Below are positions 18,114 through 26,735 of a stretch of DNA of 46,311 nucleotides, in pieces. Origin of the DNA: an uncultured Candidatus Saccharibacteria bacterium (GTDB taxonomy: Bacteria; Patescibacteriota; Saccharimonadia; Saccharimonadales; Saccharimonadaceae). Within the stretch, counting starts at the first letter, position 1. Every line of letters starts with the position of its first letter. Below the pieces are notes generated by a model that did no database searches, was not told the DNA's origin, and saw only the letters and a program-made list of their open reading frames with translations. The stretch spans positions 1 through 46,311 of the forward strand of contig CAMZJD010000002.1 of NCBI GenBank assembly GCA_947307445.1, given 5' to 3'. A program made the position numbers and the translations under genes.

Positions 18114-18866
18114 CTAGTTTTTCCAGATTTTGTCGTACAAACCGGTCGCATTGCCGCTGGCATCTATAGCAAACACTTGAGCGCCATCGTCTTCATAGCC
18201 GTCGTAGAGTGCCGTTACGCCGCTGATGCCTTCAAGCCGAGAAATTGCCTTGAAAGTCATATTTTTATAATCAAGATAGATCGCGCCGACCGTACCATCA
18301 CTAAATTGAAGCAAAATCGCTTCATTCCCACCATTGCCAAATAAACCAACCATGGCGCGCGTTACTTCGCCGTCAAAATTAAATTCTTGCTCAATGCTCT
18401 TAGTTGGGCTAATGCCGCCGAAGTAGCTATTGTACCTAAAGAACGTTATAGCCTCTTCGTCAGCCTGGAAGTCTTTGTCGAGAATCGTGGCCGCATACCC
18501 AGAACCCCAACAACCATTATCAGTTGAGGTACACTTTTTGAGCACATTGAAGCCATGCTTCGCGTTTATCCTAACTTTAATCGTTATATATGATTGATCG
18601 TCTGATTTCTCGTCTGGCTCCGCTGGTTGGCCACTATCGGGCGTGACTTTACTTTCGGGCGCAGACGGCTCGGGTTTTCGTTCAGGCTCCGTTGTTTGCT
18701 CAGCGATTGGCTCCTTCTTTTGTGTCATCATGACATATTCCACGATGGCAAATGACGCCGCGCAAATCAACAATAAGACTAAAACAATAATAATTGGTAT
18801 GTGTTTGCAAGCTTGAGCCTTAGATTCAGCTTCTGCTTGCGCTGGCAGTTGAGCATTATTATCCAT
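18114..18866 (-). CDS. Hypothetical membrane-anchored secreted protein
   Basis: N-terminal TM, low-complexity Pro/Glu linker, extracellular domain. Confidence 0.65.
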   Translation of the reverse strand: MDNNAQLPAQAEAESKAQACKHIPIIIVLVLLLICAASFAIVEYVMMTQKKEPIAEQTTEPERKPEPSAPESKVTPDSGQPAEPDEKSDDQSYITIKVRINAKHGFNVLKKCTSTDNGCWGSGYAATILDKDFQADEEAITFFRYNSYFGGISPTKSIEQEFNFDGEVTRAMVGLFGNGGNEAILLQFSDGTVGAIYLDYKNMTFKAISRLEGISGVTALYDGYEDDGAQVFAIDASGNATGLYDKIWKN

Positions 18867-19025
18867 AACCTAGTTCATCCCGCCAATAATTTTAATTGCG
18901 ACTTCTTTTTTCTTTGCCATACGATGCCCTTATATTACTTGAGGTTATATTCGCACAGATTAAGAAAATAAACAAGATATCACTGGTGGCCCGATGATTA
19001 CAAAAAATGATCATGAGCGATTTGG

Positions 19026-19031
19026 TATAAT
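19026..19031 (+). promoter_or_regulatory. -10 element for leaderless GH25 transcript
   Basis: TATAAT followed by exactly 6 nt and ATG. Confidence 0.6.
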
Positions 19032-19037
19032 AAGAAA

Positions 19038-19796
19038 ATGAGTAAGCTAACTGCCAAGACAAAAATAGTCTTGATCCTCGTCTTTGTTCTGGTTATCTCG
19101 TGCGTAACTGTTTCTTGGTTTTATAGTGCGATTAAAAGTAAAACTATTTTTATTAATGAATGGTTCATCGCTGATAACGCCGTACGCGGCGTAGATATCT
19201 CCAACCATCAAGCGCAAGTCGATATGTATAAGTTGGCCGCACAAGACATCAAGTTCGTATACATGAAGGCGACCGAGGGCACTTACTACGTTGACACTTA
19301 TTTTGCCGCGAACTGGCAAAACGCCAAAGATGCCGGTCTAGCGCGCGGAGCTTATCATTTCTTTTCTTTCGATAGCACTGGTGCCGACCAGGCCCAACTC
19401 TATATTGATACCGTTGGCGAAGATTTGAAGGGAGATTTGATACCCGTGATAGATGTGGAGCTGCATGGTAAATACGAAACAAATCCGCCCACAAAAGATA
19501 CCGTTGTGCGCGAAGTTGGCATTATGTCCGATATTCTCGAGGAAAAATACGGTGCTAAACCGATGATATACGCACAGCGAGACCTTTATGATTTGTATCT
19601 AAAAGGTTTGTTCGATGACAACCCACGTTGGGTGCGTAGTATCTATTTCCCGGCGAGTTGGGAAAACGGCAATAATTGGCTACTCTGGCAATACAAAGAT
19701 CAAGGTGAGTTATCCGGCTATAGCGGTGGCCAAAAATATATTGATTTAGATGTTTTGAATTCACATTACAGTTTAGATATCTTGCGCGTTAAATAA
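19038..19796 (+). CDS. GH25 family muramidase (lysozyme), membrane-anchored
   Basis: VRGVDISNHQAQVD, FVYMKATEGTYYVD, ARGAYHFFSF, DLIPVIDVEL, WLLWQY. Confidence 0.92.
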   Translation: MSKLTAKTKIVLILVFVLVISCVTVSWFYSAIKSKTIFINEWFIADNAVRGVDISNHQAQVDMYKLAAQDIKFVYMKATEGTYYVDTYFAANWQNAKDAGLARGAYHFFSFDSTGADQAQLYIDTVGEDLKGDLIPVIDVELHGKYETNPPTKDTVVREVGIMSDILEEKYGAKPMIYAQRDLYDLYLKGLFDDNPRWVRSIYFPASWENGNNWLLWQYKDQGELSGYSGGQKYIDLDVLNSHYSLDILRVK

Positions 19797-19820
19797 ACCC
19801 TCACGCTGGAGGGTTTATTC
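19795..19820. terminator. Intrinsic terminator between convergent genes
   Basis: AAACCCTC-acgctg-GAGGGTTT. Confidence 0.75.
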
Positions 19821-19824
19821 GTAA

Positions 19825-20511
19825 TTAGCTGGCGGCATCGGACCAGACCGGCGTCTCATCGTCACCGGAATCTGGTATATGGATTGGTCCTGGTCGTTCT
19901 TCTTCTTTTGAAGCGTCAATACTGCCATCAATTAGTGGATATGTTACCTTCCCTCGCTCAAACATTGAATAGTTACCATCGTCGAACCGATATAATTCAA
20001 GGGTATCAAATCCATTGAATTCAAACTCCGCCCATTTCCCATCTTCTTTAATTCGAAAGACGTGCCGGCTGCCATCCGCATTCCCACCAACGTTCATTGT
20101 CAACGTTTCACCTTCGCAAATATCTCTATCATACCAGCCGCGACCGCTCGTGCCCTTGTTCGCTAAATCATATTGCATCGCAAGAGTGTCCAGTACCCAG
20201 CATTCCGTGCGACCAATGCCTTTGGCGGCGAGCTCTTTATCGGTCGCAATAACCCAAATACTCTGTATGGCCTTAGTTTGCTCTTCGGTTAGAGTAATCG
20301 ATGTGCGATATGAGTTATCAACTTCATTCTCAATATACGGCAAATCACCGATATATCTGCCAATAAAACCGAACATCATCATGATAAATATAAACGGTAG
20401 CATAAATACAATTGAAACTATTACGATAGTGAGAATTAACCACTTATTGTCATCAGTATCTTTAGCTGGCGTCTGTCCAGCCCGGATTGGATCTTTAATA
20501 ATATCACTCAT
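19825..20511 (-). CDS. Hypothetical membrane-anchored protein
   Basis: N-terminal TM; leaderless TATAAT-6-ATG. Confidence 0.65.
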   Translation of the reverse strand: MSDIIKDPIRAGQTPAKDTDDNKWLILTIVIVSIVFMLPFIFIMMMFGFIGRYIGDLPYIENEVDNSYRTSITLTEEQTKAIQSIWVIATDKELAAKGIGRTECWVLDTLAMQYDLANKGTSGRGWYDRDICEGETLTMNVGGNADGSRHVFRIKEDGKWAEFEFNGFDTLELYRFDDGNYSMFERGKVTYPLIDGSIDASKEEERPGPIHIPDSGDDETPVWSDAAS

Positions 20512-20620
20512 ATTAAAATTATAACAAAAATGCTTGCTTTTAGAATGCAGCTTATGCTAAACTGAAGTTAGTGTAGAGTGAGAGACAAAAAGAGTTAAAC
20601 AAAAACAGAGGTGTTTAAAA

Positions 20621-20695
20621 ATGAAAATCGACATCGTCTCATTTAAAGACGAGAGTTCGCGCGTTGTAGTTAAACGCGCTGGATTTTCGCTATAA
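20621..20695 (+). CDS. Putative 24-aa small protein MKIDIVSFKDESSRVVVKRAGFSL
   Basis: Between a promoter-like TTGCTT-18-TAAACT and a terminator at 20710-20740; GAGGTG upstream of ATG. Confidence 0.4.
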   Translation: MKIDIVSFKDESSRVVVKRAGFSL

Positions 20696-20709
20696 TTTGG
20701 GAGGAAAGA

Positions 20710-20740
20710 ACCGCGCGATGGAGTACGGTTCTTTTTTTAT
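20710..20740 (+). terminator. Intrinsic terminator
   Basis: AAGAACCG-cgcgatggagta-CGGTTCTTTTTTT. Confidence 0.8.
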
Positions 20741-20761
20741 CTTTAAAAATTCCGCTAGGTA

Positions 20762-20790
20762 TTGACTTTTTTGAAAAAGTATGCTACAAT
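20762..20790 (+). promoter_or_regulatory. Sigma70-type promoter
   Basis: TTGACT-17-TACAAT. Confidence 0.85.
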
Positions 20791-20836
20791 ATATATGTTG
20801 GCATTCGTCAAGGAACTTTGAGAGGAGGTTGATAAC

Positions 20837-21286
20837 ATGGGGTCTTTTCATCATGACTCTTTTGTTTTCACCGCACTGAATGATTTTAGGGCAGAAGACG
20901 ATCCGAATCTCCAACTTGAATACGCAAACGAGTTTGGCATCCGTATCATCGCCTGCAACGGCTTGAAGCGCGAGGATTGGCGCGTGGTAAGCGGGCCTTT
21001 TTGGCGTTTTCGTAAACGCGCGAGTGAACTTCTGCTTGGCAGAGATGACAAGCATGAATTTTATATTCGCCGCGTAGAGGCTAATGTCGGCACGGGGATT
21101 CAGCTGTTTTACTATGACCTAAAGACCAAACAGGATGCGATTGTCGAGATTAAGCGCAAGCCTGGTCTCGCAATGACTTTCCGCTCGGGCAGAAGGATTG
21201 ATTATACGCTTGATGTGTATTCAATGTGTTCTTACGAAGGACAACTTTGTTTTCTGTCTAATGGCGACCGTTTCGTCGTCGATTAA
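20837..21286 (+). CDS. Hypothetical protein
   Basis: 149 aa, SD GGAGG, own promoter and terminator. Confidence 0.75.
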   Translation: MGSFHHDSFVFTALNDFRAEDDPNLQLEYANEFGIRIIACNGLKREDWRVVSGPFWRFRKRASELLLGRDDKHEFYIRRVEANVGTGIQLFYYDLKTKQDAIVEIKRKPGLAMTFRSGRRIDYTLDVYSMCSYEGQLCFLSNGDRFVVD

Positions 21287-21307
21287 TATACGATTCAGTG
21301 CACCGAA

Positions 21308-21332
21308 AAACCGCGGCTCTTGTAGCCGCGGT
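21308..21332. terminator. Intrinsic terminator-like hairpin
   Basis: AACCGCGGCT-cttgt-AGCCGCGGTT between convergent genes. Confidence 0.7.
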
Positions 21333-21856
21333 TATTTCTTACGATAAATTTTAATATGTGCTGCCGCGTACTTTTTGTCACTGACCATTTCAAGATATGT
21401 AAATGCTGGAGGCTCCGGTGTCTCTGGATGCGAGAGCACAAAATATCCTCCTGGCACAAGGTTGTACACTAGACCCGCGACTATGTCATATTGCGGATTG
21501 TCATAGGGCGGATCGACAAAGATGATGCCATAATCGCCATCCGGATATTTAAGAATATTCGCATCATCGATTTTAAACTTGGCAAGATTCTGCTTAATAG
21601 TTTTAATGGCCTTAGGGTTGTTTTCCATAAAGTCGACATGAGCGGCGCCAATCGATAAAGCCTCAATGCCGATTGCGCCGGAACCGGCGAAGGCATCAAG
21701 GATGCGCCGTCCTGAAATTTCATCGCGTAAGCTGTTGAAAATTGCCATGCGCTCACGCTCGCCCATTGGATGTGTTAGTTTCGTCTTTGGCGTATCAATA
21801 GTTTGGCCACCGAAGCGACCGGAAATAATACGAATCTGATTATTGTTTTTTCTCAT
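21332..21856 (-). CDS. rsmD: 16S rRNA (guanine966-N2)-methyltransferase RsmD
   Basis: RIISGRFGGQTI, RILDAFAGSGAIGIEALS, IIFVDPPYD. Start chosen at MRKNNN; track ORF extends to 21919. Confidence 0.92.
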   Translation of the reverse strand: MRKNNNQIRIISGRFGGQTIDTPKTKLTHPMGERERMAIFNSLRDEISGRRILDAFAGSGAIGIEALSIGAAHVDFMENNPKAIKTIKQNLAKFKIDDANILKYPDGDYGIIFVDPPYDNPQYDIVAGLVYNLVPGGYFVLSHPETPEPPAFTYLEMVSDKKYAAAHIKIYRKK

Positions 21857-22679
21857 CGCGAAGCTCCTTTTTTGCTTGGTTGGCCGCCGAAGCCCAACCC
21901 AACGTAATAGCACGAACAATTTCCGGGATTAGCACTTCCCTAGTATCAATGGCTAAATCGGTGGTCCAGCCTTTTTCTAAGAAACGTTCATACATATTCA
22001 ACGCCGCCACACGTTCAAGCGCATCATAGAATGCTTTTTTATAATCGGCCTTTTCTGCATCTTCGTGGGTGAAATCTTTTGGCTGCAATGATTTAAGCCG
22101 GGCTGGCGTAATAATATAGGCTACACCATATTCAAAGGCCACGTGTTTCGTCATTAATCCCCCCGCACCAAGATAGAGCCAGTTCTTGCGCATTGTTTCG
22201 GCGAAATTGTCGCCTTTTGATACGCCTTTTAGCTCCACGCCAAAAATCTTGGCATAATCCGCGTCGCCCACGAGTTCGTCGCGTTTTTCACGAAATGGAT
22301 AATGGTGCGCTGGCGTAAGACCGTCAGTAATAGCATGCGCCATCCAGGCCGCCTCAAAGCTCGCCCGCACGCGGTCGCCCCTTTTTAAGGCTTGCACTAA
22401 ATTCCAGTGATGATCGCTAATGTAGCCAAATAGAACTCCGTCATCTTTTTTGGGAATAATGAAATGCTCCGGTTCGTCTACGCCAGGTGATTTGCGTTTC
22501 AAGCCATCTGGGCCCTGCATACCCTCAAAGCGCAAAATCTCTTTCGTGATGGGGAACGTACGCGCGACAGGCAAATTCTGCCCCAATAGGAGCCGTGCAG
22601 ACTTATCTAGTTTTTGGTGCGTACCAATGAGACGTCCCGAGCGTTTGGAGCTGGACTTTACGCATAATGTTGCATACAT
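21840..22679 (-). CDS. Zinc-dependent phospholipase C/P1-nuclease-like protein
   Basis: GTHQKLDKSA, YISDHHWN, AHAITDGLTPAHHYPF His/Asp motifs. Confidence 0.55.
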   Translation of the reverse strand: MYATLCVKSSSKRSGRLIGTHQKLDKSARLLLGQNLPVARTFPITKEILRFEGMQGPDGLKRKSPGVDEPEHFIIPKKDDGVLFGYISDHHWNLVQALKRGDRVRASFEAAWMAHAITDGLTPAHHYPFREKRDELVGDADYAKIFGVELKGVSKGDNFAETMRKNWLYLGAGGLMTKHVAFEYGVAYIITPARLKSLQPKDFTHEDAEKADYKKAFYDALERVAALNMYERFLEKGWTTDLAIDTREVLIPEIVRAITLGWASAANQAKKELRDEKKQ

Positions 22680-22682
22680 AGT

Positions 22683-24686
22683 TTAATTCAAAGTGGTTAA
22701 ACGTTGATATTTACGGACAGAATCGCTTAACTCTTTATATTCTAACATATTATAGCCTTCTTGTCTAAACTGCTTAACTAAAAGTTCGGCTTTATGGACG
22801 AGTTTCGTATCCGTAATTGTAGCAATGCGCAAATCGAGTGCGCCATGCTGGAGTGAGCCGTATAGCTCACCGGGGCCGCGCAATTTCAAGTCCACTTCTG
22901 CAAGGTAAAAACCATCCTGCGAGCGTTCAATTTCACGCAAGCGGCGAGTGGGTACATCTGAATTAGAGTTAATTAAATAGCAATAAGAAGCTGCACTGCC
23001 GCGCCCCACACGACCACGAAGCTGGTGTAGCTGCGAAAGTCCATATTGGTCCGCATCGGCTATTACCATCACGGTGGCGTTAGGCACATTCACGCCCACT
23101 TCTACTACTGTCGTACTGACCAAAATGTCAATTTCGCCACGGGAAAACGATGTCATTATTTCGTCTTTCTCGGCTGATTTCATTTTGCCATGCAAATATG
23201 CCACATTATAGTTTGGGAACTGGCGAGCGATTTTCTGCACTTCACGTTTTACACTCGAGAGCTCACTGGCGCCTTTTTCGTCTATCTTTTTACAAATATA
23301 GTAGACTTGGTGTTTAGCGAGCAACTCTTTCTCAATCGCTTGCCACATCTGTTTAGTCGAGTTCGGCGAAACGATTTTTGTGGTTATAGGTTGGCGGCCG
23401 GCGGGCAATTCGTCCAAAATCGAAACCGCCAAATCGCCAAATATCGTTAATTGAAGTGAACGCGGAATCGGGGTGGCGGTCATTGATAATAAATGCGGCA
23501 TTGTATGGGCTTTGGCGAGCAACTTTTGCCGCTGCATCACACCAAAACGGTGCTGTTCATCAATGATGGCGAGGCCCAAATGCGCAAATTCCGTATCATC
23601 CGTTATAAGCGCATGTGTGCCAATCACTAAATCAACTTCGCCCGACTTTATATGTTTTTTAAGCTCATCTTTATGCTTAGTCGATCCAGTTAGCAGTGCC
23701 ACATTTAAATGACCGTCAAATAATTTCCCAAGCGATTCAGCATGCTGTGTAGCGAGCACCTCTGTCGGCGCCATCAAGGCCGTTTGATAACCAGCTTTAG
23801 CCGCCGCGAACGCACTAAGCGCTGCAACCATAGTTTTACCGGAGCCAACGTCGCCTTGCAATAGTCTGTTCATTGGAATATCCGTAGCCATATCTTGGAT
23901 GATTTCCCAAGTGGCGCGCCGCTGCGCATTAGTAAGCTTAAATGGCAGTTTCTCAACAAATATTTTAAACTCTGTCATATTACACTTTATCGGCTCCGTA
24001 CGCAGCTTTTGATTTTCCTCGCGATTCAAACGTGCCGCAAGTAGCAAACTGAATAATTCTTCAGTTGCGAGATATTCGCGGCCAGCGCGTGCTTGTGTAG
24101 TCGATTCTGGAAAATGCACCGCGAATAGCGCATCGGCCCGACCAGGAAAATTCGGAATCATGTCGGGGATAAGTGCTATATTACTGTCTATAGTTTTAAT
24201 AAACTTTTTAAAATCTTGCGATTTAACTGATCCGCGCGCTGGATAGACTGGCTGAATTTTGTACGTATTTAATTTCGAATCGTAATCTTTGGCTGTGACG
24301 GCGGACGGATTCGTAATTTGATAACGGCCATAGTTTAGTGCCATTGTGCCACTGAAATAATATTCAACACCTTTTTCAAATTGTTTGGCGCGGTATGGTT
24401 GGTTAAACCAAATGGCCCGCACGGCACCACTTTTATCACGTAATGTCGCCTCCGTAATGGTTAGATTGCGGCGCATGCGACGAGTCTTTATTTCTTCTAC
24501 GAATGCTCTAACAGTAACGTTCCCTGGTTTTAAGTTTGCAATATCTTGAGCTTGCTGGAAATCTTCATAATCGCGTGGTAGATGGTAGACTAAGTCGCGA
24601 AACGTAAAAATCCCCGCCTTATGTAAAACTTCAGCGGTTTTTGGTCCAATTCCTTTAATGTTTTGAATCGGCGCTCCCAAGTCCAT
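22683..24686 (-). CDS. recG: ATP-dependent DNA helicase RecG
   Basis: N-terminal wedge/OB domain, GDVGSGKTMVA, DEQHRFGVMQR, QLRGRVGRG. Confidence 0.97.
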   Translation of the reverse strand: MDLGAPIQNIKGIGPKTAEVLHKAGIFTFRDLVYHLPRDYEDFQQAQDIANLKPGNVTVRAFVEEIKTRRMRRNLTITEATLRDKSGAVRAIWFNQPYRAKQFEKGVEYYFSGTMALNYGRYQITNPSAVTAKDYDSKLNTYKIQPVYPARGSVKSQDFKKFIKTIDSNIALIPDMIPNFPGRADALFAVHFPESTTQARAGREYLATEELFSLLLAARLNREENQKLRTEPIKCNMTEFKIFVEKLPFKLTNAQRRATWEIIQDMATDIPMNRLLQGDVGSGKTMVAALSAFAAAKAGYQTALMAPTEVLATQHAESLGKLFDGHLNVALLTGSTKHKDELKKHIKSGEVDLVIGTHALITDDTEFAHLGLAIIDEQHRFGVMQRQKLLAKAHTMPHLLSMTATPIPRSLQLTIFGDLAVSILDELPAGRQPITTKIVSPNSTKQMWQAIEKELLAKHQVYYICKKIDEKGASELSSVKREVQKIARQFPNYNVAYLHGKMKSAEKDEIMTSFSRGEIDILVSTTVVEVGVNVPNATVMVIADADQYGLSQLHQLRGRVGRGSAASYCYLINSNSDVPTRRLREIERSQDGFYLAEVDLKLRGPGELYGSLQHGALDLRIATITDTKLVHKAELLVKQFRQEGYNMLEYKELSDSVRKYQRLTTLN

Positions 24687-24700
24687 AAGATTATTATATC

Positions 24701-25357
24701 TTATTCGTGCGGTTCGGTCGGAGCGTTTTCAGCGCGCCATTTGGCGATTTCGCCGTGATTACCAGAAAGCAGCACTTCTGGCACGCGCATGCCACGGAAC
24801 TCTTCGGGACGCGTATATTGGGGATACTCGTAATTATCGCCGTCTGAAAAGCTTTCAATCTCGGCCGAAGTCTCTCCGCCAAGTACGCCCGGTATCAAAC
24901 GTACAATCGAGTCTACGACTGCCATGGTTGGGATTTCACCGCCAGTTAGGATGAATTTCCCTAAACATACTTGATAATCTACGAGTGAAATGATGCGCTC
25001 ATCATAACCTTCATAGTGTGGACAAATAAAAATATAATCTTCGCCATTGTTTGCAAATTCCATAGCACGAGCTTGATTCCAAACTTTCCCTTTTGGCGTC
25101 ATTAAGACAACTTTTGCGTTTGGATTACGAGTTTTGGCATCTTCTACGGCCGCAAAAATCGGCTCAGGTTTTAAAAGCATACCATCGCCGCCGCCATATG
25201 GCGTATCGTCTACTTGATGGCGTGGCCCAAGGCCAAATTGGCGCAAATCAACAAAATCGAATTCAACCAAGCCACGATCCTGAGCCTTCCAGAGCATGGA
25301 TTGATTGAATACTTTATCAAACATCCCCGGAAAGAGCGTAATTATTGATATCTTCAT
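24701..25357 (-). CDS. trmD: tRNA (guanine37-N1)-methyltransferase
   Basis: ISIITLFPGMFD, HQVDDTPYGGGDGMLLKPEP, ILTGGEIP. Confidence 0.96.
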   Translation of the reverse strand: MKISIITLFPGMFDKVFNQSMLWKAQDRGLVEFDFVDLRQFGLGPRHQVDDTPYGGGDGMLLKPEPIFAAVEDAKTRNPNAKVVLMTPKGKVWNQARAMEFANNGEDYIFICPHYEGYDERIISLVDYQVCLGKFILTGGEIPTMAVVDSIVRLIPGVLGGETSAEIESFSDGDNYEYPQYTRPEEFRGMRVPEVLLSGNHGEIAKWRAENAPTEPHE

Positions 25358-25959
25358 TGCTTAGATACTTTTACCATTGCCGGGCGCAATACTTCACCGT
25401 CGTAATAATATCCAGTCCGTAAAGTTTCGGCGATAATTTCTTCTTCGCCATCGCCTTCGACCATTACGGCATCATGCAAGTCTGGATTGAACGGGTCACC
25501 GATATTTGACTGGATTTTAGCTAGGCCAAGCTCTTTGAGCGTCTTTTCAAAATTCTTCATGAGCGGCTCCATAGCTTCCGGTTGCGACTGAGCGGCACGA
25601 TCAATGTCATCTAGTAGCGGCAATATTTTCTTAACTGTTGTCATTTTTACAACAGTTCCATAGTGCTCTTTTTGCAAGTCGCTCTGGCGGCGGAAGTTTT
25701 CGAAATCTGCACGCGTACGCTGCAAATCATTCGTCAATTCGGCAATTTTGGCATCTTGTTGGTCGTCTTTGTCAGTTTTGCCAAATAGTTTAGCTTTCTT
25801 TTTCTCCAACTTGACACCCATCTTGGCGGCCGCTATCGCTGCGCCGCCGATTTCACCCGGATCGGCACTTTCAGAATTGTCTGCATTAGAACCTAAATCT
25901 TCTTTTGAAATATCTTCGCTGTTTAAGCTTTCATTAAAATCTTGGTCTTCATTGTTCAT
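25354..25959 (-). CDS. grpE: Nucleotide exchange factor GrpE
   Basis: RTRADFENFRRQ, LLDDIDRA, GDPFNPDLHDAVM. Confidence 0.94.
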   Translation of the reverse strand: MNNEDQDFNESLNSEDISKEDLGSNADNSESADPGEIGGAAIAAAKMGVKLEKKKAKLFGKTDKDDQQDAKIAELTNDLQRTRADFENFRRQSDLQKEHYGTVVKMTTVKKILPLLDDIDRAAQSQPEAMEPLMKNFEKTLKELGLAKIQSNIGDPFNPDLHDAVMVEGDGEEEIIAETLRTGYYYDGEVLRPAMVKVSKQ

Positions 25960-26690
25960 AAAATAATATCCTCCAACATTAATCCAGCATGACGCACGAG
26001 CGACATGACGCGTTTATATGATTGACGCGTTGGCCCTAAAACGCCGATGTAGCTACGGTCAGAATATGGCGAGCGAAAACGCGAGATTATCAATGAAACA
26101 TTCGAAGCTTTGCCGACAGGGTTTTCGGTGCCAATATAAACATTAATTGCCTCATTCGGTTGCACTTCACGCAGCCAAGGCTTGATATTATCCAATAATT
26201 TGCCTACAGCTTGAATATGGTCGGCTTGAGAGAACTCTGGCTGCGCAAATAGATTACCGAAGCCAGAAATATAAACCTGATCGCCGATTGTGGCGAGCCC
26301 CAAATTGCCAGTGAGTGTAACCAAGCTATCCACGGCAGCTCGAATCGCGTAATCGGCCTGGCTCTGCGCTTGAATACGTGTAGCAAGAGCACGCGTATGG
26401 CGTTCCTCGGTAGCATAAAGCGGAAGAGATTTAGGATTGTCGTTTTGATGATCTATGCGCTCTTGGAGCGAGTTAACATAAAGGCGGTAGCCAGCATCAG
26501 TCGGCACGCGGCCGGCAGATGTATGCGGCTGCGTAATATAACCCATGGCCTCAAGTTTAACCATTTCGGCCCGAATAGTGGCTGAAGAGCAATCAAAAAG
26601 CTTAGCTAAAGTCACGCTACCAACTGGCGTGGCAAGCTCGGCATACTCCTCAATGATTGCGTAAAGAATCTCTCTTTGACGGTCTGTCAT
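25956..26690 (-). CDS. hrcA: Heat-inducible transcription repressor HrcA
   Basis: TDRQREILYAIIEEYAELATPVGS, SSATIRAEMVKLEAMGYI, GRVPTDAGYR, GPTRQSYKRVMSLV. Confidence 0.96.
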   Translation of the reverse strand: MTDRQREILYAIIEEYAELATPVGSVTLAKLFDCSSATIRAEMVKLEAMGYITQPHTSAGRVPTDAGYRLYVNSLQERIDHQNDNPKSLPLYATEERHTRALATRIQAQSQADYAIRAAVDSLVTLTGNLGLATIGDQVYISGFGNLFAQPEFSQADHIQAVGKLLDNIKPWLREVQPNEAINVYIGTENPVGKASNVSLIISRFRSPYSDRSYIGVLGPTRQSYKRVMSLVRHAGLMLEDIIL

Positions 26691-26696
26691 ATCTAT

Positions 26697-26725
26697 ATTG
26701 TATGCTTTTTAGCACTCGCGGTCAA
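26697..26725 (-). promoter_or_regulatory. hrcA promoter (leaderless)
   Basis: TTGACC (26720-26725), 17 bp, TACAAT (26697-26702), then 6 nt to ATG. Confidence 0.85.
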
Positions 26726-26735
26726 GGTTTGCTAA
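26709..26735. promoter_or_regulatory. CIRCE operator (HrcA-binding site)
   Basis: TTAGCACTC-N9-GTTTGCTAA; consensus TTAGCACTC-N9-GAGTGCTAA, two mismatches. Confidence 0.88.
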
